Shown here in pieces: positions 20,101-32,600 of a stretch of 64,000 bases of DNA. How positions within the stretch are numbered: the stretch's first letter is position 1; each line of letters begins with the position of its first letter. The stretch comes from a virus. The stretch is from IMG/VR virus record IMGVR_UViG_3300042898_000786, positions 1 through 64,000 of that record; one strand, 5' to 3'. A model generated the notes under the pieces. The model was given only the letters and a program-made list of their open reading frames with translations. It had not been told where the DNA came from and did not search any database. The position numbers and the translations under genes were made by a program.

Positions 20101-21454
20101 GCCAGTACCAACAGCTTTATCTGTATACAGAAAGGCTAGTATAACATATTCTGAGCCATACGTTATTGATTCGTCTGTATTAACGCTTTCATCGTTTAAC
20201 CTTAGCTTAGCTAACTTCAACGACTATGCTAGCAAGTATGGAGGCATTAAATACATACACTCAAATGATGATTCAATTTTTGTTCTTCAGGAGAGAAAAT
20301 CTTCGATTATACCTGTTGGCCGAAACTTAGTTGAATACGCAGACGGAAGTGCTAGCCTTGCCATCAGTAACAACTTCTTAGGAGTACAAAACTTTTACAC
20401 TGGTGAATACGGAGTAAACGACAATCCAGAGTCTGTTGTTGAACGCGCCGGCCGACTCTATTTCTGCGACATCATTTCTGGTAAGATACTTCGACTTGGT
20501 GGAGATGGTATAACTCCAATCAGTGACTACGGTATTGGTTCGTTTGTTGCAAATAAGTTTAACGATATTACTTCTAGCGCCTCAAGTCACAGGGTAATTG
20601 GAGCTTACGACCCAGATAAAGATTACTACATCTTTAGCACATCACCCATATCTGGTTCTGGAGTATCGTTGACTATGACTTTTGATGTTAATGGAAATTC
20701 TTGGATTAGTAAGCATTCTTGGAATCCTGAGTCAGGTTTACCTCTTGGCGACAACCTTATTACGTTCAAGTCTGGAGTTATGTATAAGCATTCTGATGCT
20801 GCGTCTTATGGCGTTGTATACGGAGTGTCTTGTCCTCCGTCTTTATCTGTTATTGCCAACGAGAATCCATCTCAGGTAAAGGTATTTAAGTCTATATCTC
20901 AGGAGTCTAACAAGCCATTTGGCTTCACTGTAGATAACAGCAAGCAAACATCTATGACTGTTCCATCTACGGACTTCACTAATGTGGCGACGGCAATATT
21001 AGACGAGACTGGCAGCACAATTGGCCTCGGCTTCCAACAGAATCGTGAGGGTATTTATTACGCCGAGATTCCACGTGATACCACTAATACAACTCAAGCT
21101 ATGGTTGTTATAGGTACGGCAGAATCTGTAGGTGCTGATACCATCACTTTCTCTAGTAATGTATCAAATACTCCTTTTGAGTTTGGAAAGCCTGTAGCTA
21201 TACTTACTGGCGGAGCATTTGTCAATCAAGGGTATAATGTCACGGATATCGTCAACTATAATACTATACGAGTAAGCGCAGCGCCATCAGGAGCAATCGT
21301 TGGCTCGGTAATAGCTGTACGTAGTGAAAATGCTGTAAATGGTGATTCTATGCGTGACCGATACGCTAGGGTAGCTTTCTCTGGTTCAACTGGAGCTTTT
21401 GAGTTATATGCGGTAAATGTAAACTATGCAGAGTCTAAACTACACTTTGCTTAA
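17195..21454 (+). CDS. Large tail protein (nozzle/stabilisation-type, putative)
   Basis: 1419 residues, beta-rich with few charged clusters and no signal peptide. Around residue 1020, HSNDDSIFVLQERKSSIIPVGRN is followed by a segment with NFLGVQNFYTGEYG and NPESVVERAGRLYFCD. It resembles the beta-propeller-like parts of large podovirus tail or stabilisation proteins. By size and place in the cluster it could form the tail nozzle or muzzle. Function is inferred from context. Confidence 0.7.
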   Translation: MPVQKITPRSLNLDDDFLVVKSTEMVDAFNIEIASDDDGNANVLKSIQGNTAISFAGGSALAAGTNTVIGSGLNTEKNEIVFAIWNSNNDHSIYLYSTSTNVCTLAYRDAILGFTQGAFVKFDFIVLQNGNTIAYFTDGVSEPKKINITKAIGASGYPYKIAGGYSYNDDEKLLSIATLRQPPVEPPVASFARVGNDDGFVYDEYFQFAYQYLYEDGEISAISPYTELSLNTYQLLEDYIGYDTKTYYNTINVTVKPSRGDVSKIRLLARSSESLSFFVVGEISNDRTAGSAVVAFTNSKLRAYVADSEQNKMYDNVPKKANAQAITSNRLVYGGYTEFYDNISPSVSISEIDFAAGTNVPISVNPTTGQSVQYAPAVPTVTSKFNIVVGDTMNLMQDQSEVLLDFSVSGGASITIGSSAVVQLTPTESTYDLLLGKVEFDVIKRFTIPAYTSLTSPSPSIYTYFINNIIGNYEVAIGDAEADLITSGDNHGFKGTAVVNVSFDAVNYGTTQVSFIVKIVSVTLETYEGRDGTTGEPIPRADFISFSLNTNLLNTSYVTTWGGFRAFRNYNSRQYAVASSRSFKSGQRHKFGIVYYDLFNRSGAVNEIGEKEVSFISNRQGAANGPVALQFKLQHTPPSWAKKWQLVYSPFSSYNYSIQHSVSEAFSNTTDSFIYVSMNTLEGKVYSYKDSKDAKLDYSFVEGDKLKIVSYDDGVGRTFVEYEFDILAYEYYDANNTPIPGAINPDRKTGWFLKLRDNVDATNFAKSFVAASSDSWNNKAVVEIYRPARDNDSVIYREISEVYDVVFSGGSYKHKGDRDFSYTWTSGSSNITVLNGIATTTLDIRTGDTLTISHTVFGSPESFEVRVGTISTFGSDKTFSVTNANVVGQVGVSIPSNDNYSLASITGLSNAIVQTSNGDVYYRPRKMIFIVGYPGSGNLTTTTNDIFVEDNSISDFKVSNVSVFGRPNAPVPTALSVYRKASITYSEPYVIDSSVLTLSSFNLSLANFNDYASKYGGIKYIHSNDDSIFVLQERKSSIIPVGRNLVEYADGSASLAISNNFLGVQNFYTGEYGVNDNPESVVERAGRLYFCDIISGKILRLGGDGITPISDYGIGSFVANKFNDITSSASSHRVIGAYDPDKDYYIFSTSPISGSGVSLTMTFDVNGNSWISKHSWNPESGLPLGDNLITFKSGVMYKHSDAASYGVVYGVSCPPSLSVIANENPSQVKVFKSISQESNKPFGFTVDNSKQTSMTVPSTDFTNVATAILDETGSTIGLGFQQNREGIYYAEIPRDTTNTTQAMVVIGTAESVGADTITFSSNVSNTPFEFGKPVAILTGGAFVNQGYNVTDIVNYNTIRVSAAPSGAIVGSVIAVRSENAVNGDSMRDRYARVAFSGSTGAFELYAVNVNYAESKLHFA

Positions 21455-21459
21455 ATTTG
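21452..21459 (+). promoter_or_regulatory. TAnnTTTG element overlapping a stop codon
   Basis: TAAATTTG: its TAA is the stop of the large tail gene and it ends 6 nt before the next ATG (21466). Confidence 0.55.
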
Positions 21460-21465
21460 TAAATT

Positions 21466-22380
21466 ATGAAGAGTATTAAGAAATATCAAGGCGGCGGGAC
21501 TAACCTGAATCCCGGAGCAAATATTTATCGATTCCAAGGAGGCTCATCTCCTACGTTTAACAGTATGTCTCAAGGAAATCAAGGCTCCGGTGTTGGTAGT
21601 AGCTCTATGTATGGAGATGCTAGTTCCGCACAGCGTGCATCATCTATTGCCGCTGGCGTTGGCGGAATCGGAGACATTGGCGTTGGTATATATAATATTG
21701 CTAACAGTATACGTGAATCAAAACAATCAAAAGCTGAAATCGAAAGATTACAAAAAACAGCTCCGGTATTGACTACTCCAAGTCAGTTTTATGAAGCCCA
21801 AAAGATGGCTTATGACTCAAGGCTTGTTGAGCTCCAGCGTGATGCTGTCGCCCGCAACGTATCTCAGTCATTACAGACAGTAGGTCAGCTTGGTGGACGT
21901 GCTGCTTTAGGGGCTGTAAGCGCTCTACAGACTGGTGCAGACCGAGCTATGCAAGACATAGGTCTAGATGTAGCTCAGCAGCGTATGGCAGCGACCTCAC
22001 AGCTAGGAGCTGCGCGAGAGCGCGAGACAACTATGAAAGAGTCTCGCTACAGAATGGACTTAGGCAATGAGCAAGACCGCTATGCGGCATCGCGGGCGGG
22101 CATTGGACAAGGAGTCGGCCAGCTTGTTGGAGGCGCTGCTAATGTAGCGGCTATGTTTGTTAAAGACGGTGGAGTAATAAAGACTCCTGGTAGCTTCTCT
22201 CACGCTAAAAACCCAATTGACATCGTTAAAAGCGGCGCCAAGATTGGTGAGATGACTGGCGGAGAGTATATCTTTAACCCTAAGCAAATGGAAAAGATTA
22301 AGACATTTGTAGCAACAGACGACAAATCAAAGCTTCATAGCTACGTTAAATCGCTCATTAGAAAATTCAATAGCAAATAA
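21466..22380 (+). CDS. Internal virion protein with GGEYIFNP-type C-terminus
   Basis: 304 residues. The N-terminus is Gly/Asn/Ser-rich (KYQGGGTNLN), the middle is a long helical Gln/Ala/Arg-rich region, and the C-terminus carries GGVIKTPG and MTGGEYIFNPKQ. The last motif resembles the GGEyvvNP motif near the ends of tape-measure or internal core proteins. It is probably an internal core or ejection protein. Its stop overlaps the next start by 1 nt. Confidence 0.68.
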   Translation: MKSIKKYQGGGTNLNPGANIYRFQGGSSPTFNSMSQGNQGSGVGSSSMYGDASSAQRASSIAAGVGGIGDIGVGIYNIANSIRESKQSKAEIERLQKTAPVLTTPSQFYEAQKMAYDSRLVELQRDAVARNVSQSLQTVGQLGGRAALGAVSALQTGADRAMQDIGLDVAQQRMAATSQLGAARERETTMKESRYRMDLGNEQDRYAASRAGIGQGVGQLVGGAANVAAMFVKDGGVIKTPGSFSHAKNPIDIVKSGAKIGEMTGGEYIFNPKQMEKIKTFVATDDKSKLHSYVKSLIRKFNSK

Positions 22381-23603
22381 TGGCCCAGACAATTTACGCT
22401 CCAATTCAAACTGGTAGTTTATCAGAGATTGCAGCAGCTCCCTTTAGAGAGCGCGAACGTCAAGTAATGACCCGTATCGCTAACGCGGAGAAGGCTACAG
22501 ACCAGACTGGTATTTATGACGTTAGTACTTCTGGATTAGCGCCTAATATGCAGGCTGTAGCTCAACCTTGGATTGAGTCTATTAAAAAGAATATGACGGA
22601 AGGTTTTTACGCTAACGATAATCAGCGCGTTAACGAAGCCCGTCGGCAAGCTCAAGAGCTAAAGTCTTTTGTTGAGTCTGGTAAGCTTTCTACCAAATCT
22701 GCTAATGAATCTGCTCTATATGGAGAAAAGAATATGTGGAGGGGTCTTAGCGTAGACGAAAAGACCGGCAAACAGCTATACTCTGACTACACTCAGAAAC
22801 CCTTTAATACGCAATACGATGCTAACGGGTATCCACTTGTGGTTAAGGACGATGGAAGCTTAAGCTCTCCGCTCGGTATATCTAACCTAAGTCCTCAGAA
22901 TTATTTAATTTTTACCCAGGAGATTGACTGGGGTAAAAACATTGACCCAAAGGCATACGTAAATAACTACAATGACTTTATAGTTAATGCTAAAAGCGAA
23001 AAGGATGCTATTGCCATTATTACAAAGCAGTACAATGAGGATAAAAAGCTTGGTCGAGTCAAACCCGATGATATTGGTGTTTCTTATTTGCTAAATAAGG
23101 ACTACCTCGGAATCCGCCCTGAAGAAATCGGGCAGTCTAAAATTATTGAAGAGAAAGATATTGTTGTTAATGACAAAGAGTTATTCGCCGAAGCTGATAA
23201 TTATTACTTAAACAATGCTATTAATGCCGGTCTGGTTAACTACCGTTCAGCGCAAGCCGCTGCTGCTAAGCGTGTGACTCCAGCGACTCCGAAAGCTCCT
23301 AAGTTTGAGCAACGTACTACTAACCTTGATTTAGGTGATGGTAAGTCATCAAGCGCTACTCAATATACACTCACTGCACCCCTTAAGATTGGAGCTAAGA
23401 CATTCTATAATTTCTATCAGACTCCAGATGGTATTTGGTACGGGTTCACTGCTACGAATAAGCGCAAGGGCTCACAGACGTTTGTAGAGGAGGAACTTTT
23501 AAAGTTAGACTCCAAGCAATCTGACTACGTTGTAGGGCAGCTAGGACTTAAAGGCTCCGGTGAAATTACTAATCGAGCTACACGCGCCGCTGGTCGTATG
23601 TAA
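22380..23603 (+). CDS. Internal virion/ejection protein candidate
   Basis: 407 residues with a helical N-terminal half and no recognised domain. It is joined by a 1-nt overlap to the upstream internal protein and is followed by the giant polyvalent protein. That matches the run of internal core or cargo proteins in podophages. A TAnnTTTG element follows the stop. Confidence 0.65.
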   Translation: MAQTIYAPIQTGSLSEIAAAPFRERERQVMTRIANAEKATDQTGIYDVSTSGLAPNMQAVAQPWIESIKKNMTEGFYANDNQRVNEARRQAQELKSFVESGKLSTKSANESALYGEKNMWRGLSVDEKTGKQLYSDYTQKPFNTQYDANGYPLVVKDDGSLSSPLGISNLSPQNYLIFTQEIDWGKNIDPKAYVNNYNDFIVNAKSEKDAIAIITKQYNEDKKLGRVKPDDIGVSYLLNKDYLGIRPEEIGQSKIIEEKDIVVNDKELFAEADNYYLNNAINAGLVNYRSAQAAAAKRVTPATPKAPKFEQRTTNLDLGDGKSSSATQYTLTAPLKIGAKTFYNFYQTPDGIWYGFTATNKRKGSQTFVEEELLKLDSKQSDYVVGQLGLKGSGEITNRATRAAGRM

Positions 23604-23611
23604 GGTTTCCT

Positions 23612-23619
23612 TATATTTG
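23612..23619 (+). promoter_or_regulatory. TAnnTTTG promoter element for the giant gene
   Basis: TATATTTG, 16 nt before the ATG at 23636. Confidence 0.65.
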
Positions 23620-23635
23620 CGGTTGTAAAGCTACA

Positions 23636-26600
23636 ATGATGAATGAAGAACTAGACGGACTAGTATCTCTTGGAATTGAGCGAGGTAGGGATTTTCTCTA
23701 TATCTCGAACATATTAAAAGAAGAAGGCTATTCTGAAGCTGATATTAAATCAGCAGAACAGTTTTATAATCAAAAAAAAAAATCCCAATCGGACTCTACA
23801 TCCGCTTCGAAGCCAGCGATGGATTCTGGGGCTTCGGGATTGGGCGGTCCTCGCGTTGGAAAGTCAGGATTGGTTTCTGGCTTTTCAGAAGCATTTAAGG
23901 AAGTACAAGGTCAGCAAGTAGCTGTTCAGCAGGCTTCGGTAGTAGCCAACGAAAGAGAGGCACTAGGTGCTATTCAATTTGGCCTTACCGGTAAAGCTCC
24001 TCTTTCCTACCAACAGGAGAAACTTCTCGTTGCCGACAAAGAGAAAATTAGTTCTGAGTTTGAAGCTCAAAAGAGTCAATCTGCAAAGATATTCTTAGCT
24101 AATAAAGAAGCTGGTAACGACCCATATCAAGACCCGGAGTTTCAGGCTGCTAAGCAGAAAGAGAATGAATTTGTTGAGCGTGGAGCGAATGTAAATCGTC
24201 AGCTTCACCCAGAGTTACCTGAGGACGCGTTCGTGGCTTACAACGACCGTGGTGAGGCCAGAGAGACTCCTTTGTCTGAGACTAAGTACTTACAGTCAGC
24301 TATTAAAGTTATCCCCGGATTACAGCAAGATATAGACTTTGCTCGCATACAAGAGCGTAAGCAAGCTGAAGACGCAGTAGAAGCTGAAGAATTTCGTAAG
24401 TCTTACGAGTTTGGAAATATTCCAGTTATAAGTAAAGCTGCTAATTTAGGAATTGCCGTGGCGTCAGGACTCACGGATATGGTGGCTAATGTCGCTGCAT
24501 TTATTACAGAGCCCTTTGCTGGGACTACTGATGAGTACGAAGGTATTATACCAGAGGTAGCTCAAAGCATATACGAAAGTGCTAAGTTTACCTCTAGTGC
24601 TATGCGACAGCAGCGTGGCGTTAACCTAGAGAACTACGGACTTACAGCTTCACAGCAGGAAAAGGACCCTTTCTCCCTTTGGGCTGAAGGAGATATTGAG
24701 GGCGGAAGCAAGTCTTTAGCTGTTATGGTTGCTGACGCTGCTTTGTTTAGCCGCGCAATTGGCGCACTATATGGAGTTGGAGGCACCGCCGCAAGAACAC
24801 AAGTAGGCCAAGCAGTTTTGTCGACAGGTAAGGAAGGCGCTCAAGGTGTTGTGAATAACCTATCTCGCAACGTAGCAACTAATGTAGCTGATAGTCCTGC
24901 TATGTTTGGCGCTATGGCTACACTATCCGCTCAGCAGTCTTGGGACGCTGTTAAAGGCCGTGATGACCTTACTCTTTCTGAGAAGTTGTTTTATCAGTCT
25001 GTTGGGATTGCAGCAAATACCCTCACTGAAGCTCTTAACGTAGACGACCTACGGCTTGTAACAAAGGGACTTCCTTCTGCCCAGCGAGAAATAGCTCTTA
25101 AATCGTTCCGTGGTACTGTTAAAAGCTACTTTGATGATGTAGCTAAGGTTGGTACGCCAGAGGCATTTGAAGAGACTTTAAACTTCTACGCTGATGCTTT
25201 TGCTAAGTATGTGATTGACGGAGAGTTACCAACTATTACTGACCCGTTGTCTAGCATTGCTGTAGGCTTCCTAGCGCCATCACTTAATGTTACGGCCACC
25301 TATGCTCCTGCTATGATTGAAACAGCCCTCGCTACCACTCCGTGGAAGATGGCTAAGACCAAGGAGTTTGAACGCAATCGTAAGCTTGCTGACGAACGCG
25401 GCCGAATTGTAGAGGCTCTTGCTAATGAGAACCTACCGCAAAACGAAAAGAAAATACTTCAAAAAGCTCTTAACAATATTGAGACAGCTATTGAAGACCA
25501 AGAGCGCAAGGACTTTGAGTTCTATTCCGGTATGCAGTATGCTGATGCTAATGAGATTCTAAACATCCACGGACAGATTGGAACAAAAGTACAGCAGTAT
25601 AAAAAGACACGCTCTAAAGAGCTACGTACTGTTCTTGAGGCTGAGATTCGTGGACTTTATGGACGTAAAGTAGAAATAGAGAATAATTATGATAGTACGC
25701 AAAAATCAGGGATATCAAGTTCTGTCTTCCAAGGGCAAGCCACTGAGCAAGCCAAGCCTGAGCAAGGGGCAAGCCAAGAAACGATTGAAGCAAGTGGAGT
25801 TCTTCAAGTATCTACAGAAGAAGGCCCAGAAGTAACAGCAGAGCAGGAGACAACACGCCAAGAAGCATCTAAGGGCGCGTCAGAGGAGTTTGCTGTAGGG
25901 GCTGTTACTCCGGGTAAAGTAATTACAGAGGGATTAGCCCGTGTAATGAACAACATATTTAATGCGACTAAAGCTATTGTTCGTGGCGGCAAGGTGCAGT
26001 TCCACTATAGCCAAGAGTCTATTGCTGATGCTAACGAGGTTACTCGTTCTCAGAAGGCCAAAAACCCAAAGATTTTCTTTGACGGATTTTACGACCGCAC
26101 TAACAAAGTCTTTCACGTATATATCCCAACTGCTGCCGACAGCGCTAAGGTTGTTAAGCAAGAGGATGGTAAGTACGCTCTTGTAGACCCAAAGTTCGCA
26201 GGTCAGGTAATCAAGACATACGACGACCGCACTACAGCATTCCAAGCCAAGCAGAAGTACGACGAGAACTACATTAAGTTCGCCACTAGTAAGGCGCGTC
26301 ACGAAGCTATCCACCCAGTCATTGATGCTCTTATTCTTGAGGATAAGCCTATCCTTGATGAGAGCGGTAATCAAGTTGTAAATAACGCTGGCGAAAAGCA
26401 GTTTATCCCTAATAGCTTCCGTCAGTTCCTGTACGATAACATAGTAAGCCTGTACAGCTCTTCTCCTGACGCTCAGCGCATCTTCGATAACTTCCTGGAC
26501 CCTTACATACAAAGTGGCGCTACGAGCGCTACAATGCAGCGTGAGGCAATCACGGAGTTCTTAGCTGCTATGGCAGACGAGAAGAAGTTTAAGCAGCTCG

Positions 26601-29600
26601 ACAGAGGATTTGTGCAGAAAGTTAAAGACATCGTCAATGAGTTATTAGTTCGTGCCGGTATACGTGACATCAGCATATCAACGGATGACGATTTGTATAC
26701 TGTGGCTCGTGCGTTTAAGACCGCTATGGCCCTTGGCGTAGAGGTAAAGGTTCAGAAGGGCGGCTGGAAGAACTATACTCCAGTTGGGGAGGTATTCTCT
26801 GTGGGTATGTTAGATGGTCTTAAGGCTTCTAGTCTTACCGACAAACGTCTAAGAAGCATTATTACCGCTGGTAAGTTTGGTATGCTCACCGGGCAGAATC
26901 CCCGTGGTACCAAGTTTCCAGAGGAAGTTCGTGAGAAGTTTAACCGAGAAGCAGAAGCTTGGCTTAAATCTCGTGGGTACGAAGCCATTCCTATCCTTGG
27001 TAAGTTTGAAGGCATTGCAGAGAACAGTTTCCTAGTCCCTAACCTCACTTCTGACGATGCTCTTTTGTTTTCTCGTGAATTTAACCAAGAGGCTGTTGCA
27101 CATAACTCTGGATTCATTCACTTCGATGGTTCATTTGAGCCGCGTAGGCCAGACAACAACGTATTCGGGGTAAAGTACGAAGACAAAGACACCGACTACT
27201 TCTCAGCCTTGCGAACTAAGGATGGCAAACTAACAGCATTTAAGGTAGACTACAACTGGGATGTGCGTCTTAACTACCGCGCCTTAGAGGATGGCCTTAC
27301 TAACCAAATTGACTTCTCTATCTCTATCCCAGAAGGTCAGACATACGCTGAGTTCTTCGACTCTATCGGTGACCAGTCAATGCGAGCTCAGGCTACAATG
27401 CTTCAACTACTCGCTGAGAAGGTCGGATACAGCAAGCCTATTCTATTCTCTACAAAAGGGACTACTTCTTTTGACGCAACAAAGGATTACACCATCTTTA
27501 ACGTAGCGGAAGACCGTGAGCTTAACGAGTCTTTCGGTTACTTCGCTAACGCACTATCTACTATTATCTCTAAGGAGAATATGGGGCTTTACCGCTCGCT
27601 ACTTGATGAGACTAAGAAAAACTTCCCAGAGCTCGTAGAGTCTAAGAAGAAAGAAGTTAAAGAAAAGTTTAATAACTACGATTTTGCCCCCGACCCACAG
27701 GCTAGTGCCGAGGCAGCCAGCGGCGACAGTTTTGTCGAGCGTTTAGCCATCAAGGCTGCACTTGACGAGAAAATGGTTGAATTCTTTAAAACCAACGAAA
27801 CAGACTTCGAGGCTCTTCGCAAGAACTGGGAGACCAACAAGAAACTAATTGGTGAAGCCATCAACGTAGACATCACGGACATCGTCCCGAATATGAAGAT
27901 TGACGGCGTGATGGAAATACTTGCTAGTCCGACTCGCGATATCTATGCCGCAACTGAAGTTGCTACTCGGCTAAAAAGAACGGCTCTCGGCGGCGGCGAA
28001 TCCCTAACTGTAGATGAAGCTCGGTTGTCGATTCAGGAACTACAGAATGTTGCCGCAGTCGTTGGTCAGGATGCTGTTGTGGGACTCAATGGATTTGTAG
28101 CCAGCAAAGACTTGGTAGATGGCTTAGCTTTAATCTTAGTCGAGGTTGGTAAAACAAAAGACGGCACCTCTACTTTTAAGTTCAGTGAGAGCCCCGACTC
28201 TGCCACAAAGGGTGACGAGCTTCGTCAAAGACTAAGGAATATTGATTATGATGAGCTCTACGACTTGGCTCGTGGTTTCTGGATTGGCGCCTCGATGTCA
28301 AATCCAGAATTTGTCAGAGAATATCAGAACTCTAATTTTGACGCTGAAATAGAAAAATTAAAAAGCTTTCTTGAAGAAACAGTTAATAATCTTAAAGATG
28401 TTGCCGCGAATACCCTTAGGGGGTCCAATATAAGGAAAGCACTGGAGGTGATAGATGAATACAATAGTAGAATATTGACCGAAATAGAAAGTTCTCTCGG
28501 TAGGGCGTTTAACCCTTTTTCAAGCTATGAGATTCTATACAATTCATACAACGACATCGCCTATGACGCTAAAGATTTTTTTGAGGCGGAGTTTAACAGA
28601 CGTATAAACGACCCACGTCGTTTAATGAATATGTCAATCAGGGGCGCAATAATAGAGATTAGCGAACTAGATACGTTTACTATTGAAGATGCGAAGGCTT
28701 ACATAGCTTCAGAGCTATCAAATTCTGCGAATAATTTTGGTAAAATGAATACATCGGATGCAGTGTACGCAGATATTGATGGTTATTCAGTAGGCGGGGC
28801 AATGTATACCTTAAGTCCTGACGCAAATTATTACAGATTGCGGGATTTTATTGGAAACGATAATCTTAGCTCTGTTGTATCTGACTATGGTCCGTTTAGT
28901 TACCGCCTAGGTGACGTTATAGGAGAAGCTAATTCTGCTATATCCCGAAGAACCGCCGAAGCTTCAAAGACAACACGATACAAGTTACCAGAGGCGGATG
29001 ACTTCACCTCCGCTAGAATAGAAGTATTCATTCCTAAGCTTAACGATACATATGTGGTTACTGGTACTTACTATGATGGTGATGTTGGCGTAGCGTTTAG
29101 CTCTACAACTACAGGATATGACCTTAAAGACCCAGGGGCGGCTTTATCTGTTATGCCGGAAGTTATCAAGGCTATTAGCCGTATGTTCCCAGAGCGCGAC
29201 GTTAAATCGATTTCATTCAGCCCTATTGATGCCACCAGTAACAAACGTCAAGGTGGCGAGCTTCGTCGTGGTGTTTACCGTATGTTCGCTCAGCGCCTGT
29301 TCGGTAATTACTTCCCAGTAGGGTTAACATCAGATGATGAGAACGTCATTCCAATTCCTTACGCGTTCCGAAGCACTGAAAATACTAAGCCGGTGTACGA
29401 GGATATGGCGAACAAGCAAATCAACCGACCTAGGGACATTGACTTCGCTATCTCTAACTTTGAGAACATCCCACAAGAAGTTACTCAGGGTCTAAATGCC
29501 ATTAGCAATGCTGTTGCGTTCGCTTCACAATCATCATTCGCAAATAAGCTATTGTTCAAGGATGAGCTTCAGAATCGATTTAAGTCTTACGAGAAAGAGC

Positions 29601-32600
29601 TTAAGAAGAAGTACGGTATCAAATCGTTCAAAGTTGGGGGCAAAAAGAAGTTTGTTGATGCTGGCCTGAAGAACTACTTGGTTGACGCTTACGTATACGA
29701 GACACTCGTAGCGATACAGGCATACCCAGATGCTCTAGGATGGTACGACTACAAGACACGTGCTGCTATGGCAATTATGAGCTTGATTCACCCCGAGCTA
29801 AATACTGACCCAATGGCGGCTGTCGCATTTAAGATTGCTGTAGCTGTTACGTCGAACGGAAATAAGGTATTTGATAACTTCAAAGAAGCCGACCGTCAGT
29901 ACGAGTACTTTAAGAAGAATGGTAATTTCGATGGCGAAAAGAGCATTGGAACTCAGAGTGCTGGAATCAAGTCTACTCTTAAGCTTGTAAACAACGTACT
30001 TGACCGTATGACGATGGAGGAGTTTAACAGCTTCCTCACGTCTAAGTTTCGTGCTGGCGACTTGAAGTACGTCAGCAAAGGAAAGAGTAAAACATTACTT
30101 AGCGGATTTAACGTAAACACCGAGGTATACGGAGCCTCTATCTTCGGTCCTAAGATTGGGAACGGTTTCTTTATGAATCTTAACGGCCAGTTTGACCAGC
30201 TCACAATGGACCGATGGTTTATGCGTCAGTACGGTCGTCTTACCGGAACTCTTATTGAGCGTGATGCTAATAAGATTGCAAGCGGTAAAGTTCGTCTTAA
30301 GGGTGCGGTTACCGCTCTAAGTTCTAAAGAGAAGTCTATCCTTACTAAGGTTATACCGGGCTTCGCTAAAATGAGCGTAGACGAAAGAGCTACTGCGATT
30401 AATAAGGTTTCAATAGTAAAGGAGAAGCGTGATATGCTTTCATCAACCGATGCTTTGAATGAGCTTCGGAAGGCCGGAAACAACCTAGCTAAAAATCTGT
30501 CTGGTGAAGTCGAAGCACCGAATGGCGGAACTCAGCGTGACTTTATCATCGACGTCTTCAACGTGGCGCAGAAGGAGCTCAAGGAGAAGTACGGAATTGA
30601 TATCACGATTGCCGACCTGCAAGCTGTAAACTGGTATCCAGAGAAGGCTTTATATCAGACGTTCCAAGATGGGCGTGACGAAGAAGATGGCTCAGTGGAG
30701 ACTAGCGACAACGAACAGCCCGACTATGAAAGTGCTGCCGTTAAGTTGGCTCAAGAGCGTGGAGTAACTAATCAACAAATAGAAAATGCAAGAGCAAGAA
30801 CAAATAGTGGAGAACGTGCTGCTGAATCTAACGGACTCCGAGCTGAACTCATTGGCGGAGACAGTGTCAAAGCTAGTGCCGAAGAAATCCGTCGTAAAAT
30901 CCTCAGCGTCAAAGCTGGGCAACAAGAGCCTGTAGACTTATCTATAAGCGTTCAACCTCCTAAGTTCGAGATTGAAGGCAAGACGATTCGTGGCTTTGCT
31001 GAGCGTATGGCTGATTCTAATATTCAGTTGTACTCAGATATCATTGAGAACCCAGAGAACTATTACACACCACAGACTCTAGAAGAGATTCAGTCTCAGC
31101 TTGTGATTATGACTATTCCTGAGCTTCTAGATAAGATGACTACCGATAAGGTTACCGCCCTTAGTGGAAGCATAAAGGTTGATTTGGCTGACGAAGATAA
31201 CATATCAGTACTTTTAGGTGCTGAGCTTATTAAGAGGTATTCTGCTGAAGGAGATGACGTTAAGCTTCTGGAGATGATTGAGCGTATGTCTAAGATGGGA
31301 ACTACCGTCGGACGTATGTTACGTCACTTTGGAGAGATTAAAAATGCTACACATATTGGAATCGTACAGACTGTGGTGGCTATGGCTCAACGTGCAGGAA
31401 GGCGTCTTACCGACACTCAAATAACGAAGCTAAACACTTTAGCCCAAGAGTTATTTGCTTTGCAGGTAGAGGGTAAAGATATGATGTCAGAAGCCCTTAG
31501 GGCTCCGAGGCCTGCGCTTGACAAGGCAATCAAAGAGAAAGAGACGCAGTTGAAAATAGCTACAAAAAGGCTTGATGACTTTATCTCAACAGCAGTACCA
31601 AAGAGCGCTCAAGATATATTCGGAGGTCTAATCAAAGGAAACCTTCTTACTCCTGTTTCTCAAGTAGTTAACGTATTTGCCAACCTAGCTAATGTGTTTA
31701 CACGTCAGTTTTTAGTAAATCCTCCAGCTGTTCTTATTGATGCTGTCCGGGCTTTTGCATCCGGTAAGCCTCGAGAGATTACCCCTAGTGTAGCTGCATT
31801 TTTCTTTGGAGTAAAGCGTGCTGCCTTTGTGGGGATACCGGAAGCCGTAGAGTATATTTTTAAAGGAACACGCCCAACTGAGGAGACGTTCCAATATGAA
31901 TCTCGGCAAGGGTTTCTACCGATTCAAGCTATGATTGCGGCACTAAGCGACACTAAGGTTGCAGATGCTATCAATAAGGCTGCTGGTAAAGAGGTAATTA
32001 AATCAGACCAACTTGCCCGTCTTGAAGATGGTAGCATATCATTCTCCGATAGGTTAAAGAAGATTACTGAGGCTACATTCGGAATTGCTCCTGAAGTTAT
32101 GTTCCGACTACTTACTCTTGGTGACCGGCCATTCGCACGTTTCCAAGAAGGCATTGAGATATATCGTCGCGGTAAAAAGCTTGGCCTGCGTGGCGAAGCG
32201 CTTGACAACTTCATAAAGCATCCAGACCCTGCTACTATCAAAGCTGGTAGAGAGGCTGGTCGTGAGATTACTTATCAGGCTGACACATCATTCTCTACTA
32301 CTGTACAGAAAATACTAAATACAATAGGAAATACTAAGCTCGGTAATTTCTTGGTGACGATTATCGTACCGTACTCAAAGACTCCTTCTAACATTATCTA
32401 TGACACCCTTAACTACGTAGCTCCCCCGGTAGCTATTTTCCGGGCCGTGAAGGCCGCTAAGGACCGTCGCTTCGACCAGTTTGCCACGTTGCTAGGTAAG
32501 TCTTTTGTAGGTTTTACCCTATACGCTTTTGCTGATTTCTTAGTCAAGAACGGCTTAGCTACTGCTGGGGTTGGAGACGACGAGAAGAAAGAAAAGGAGA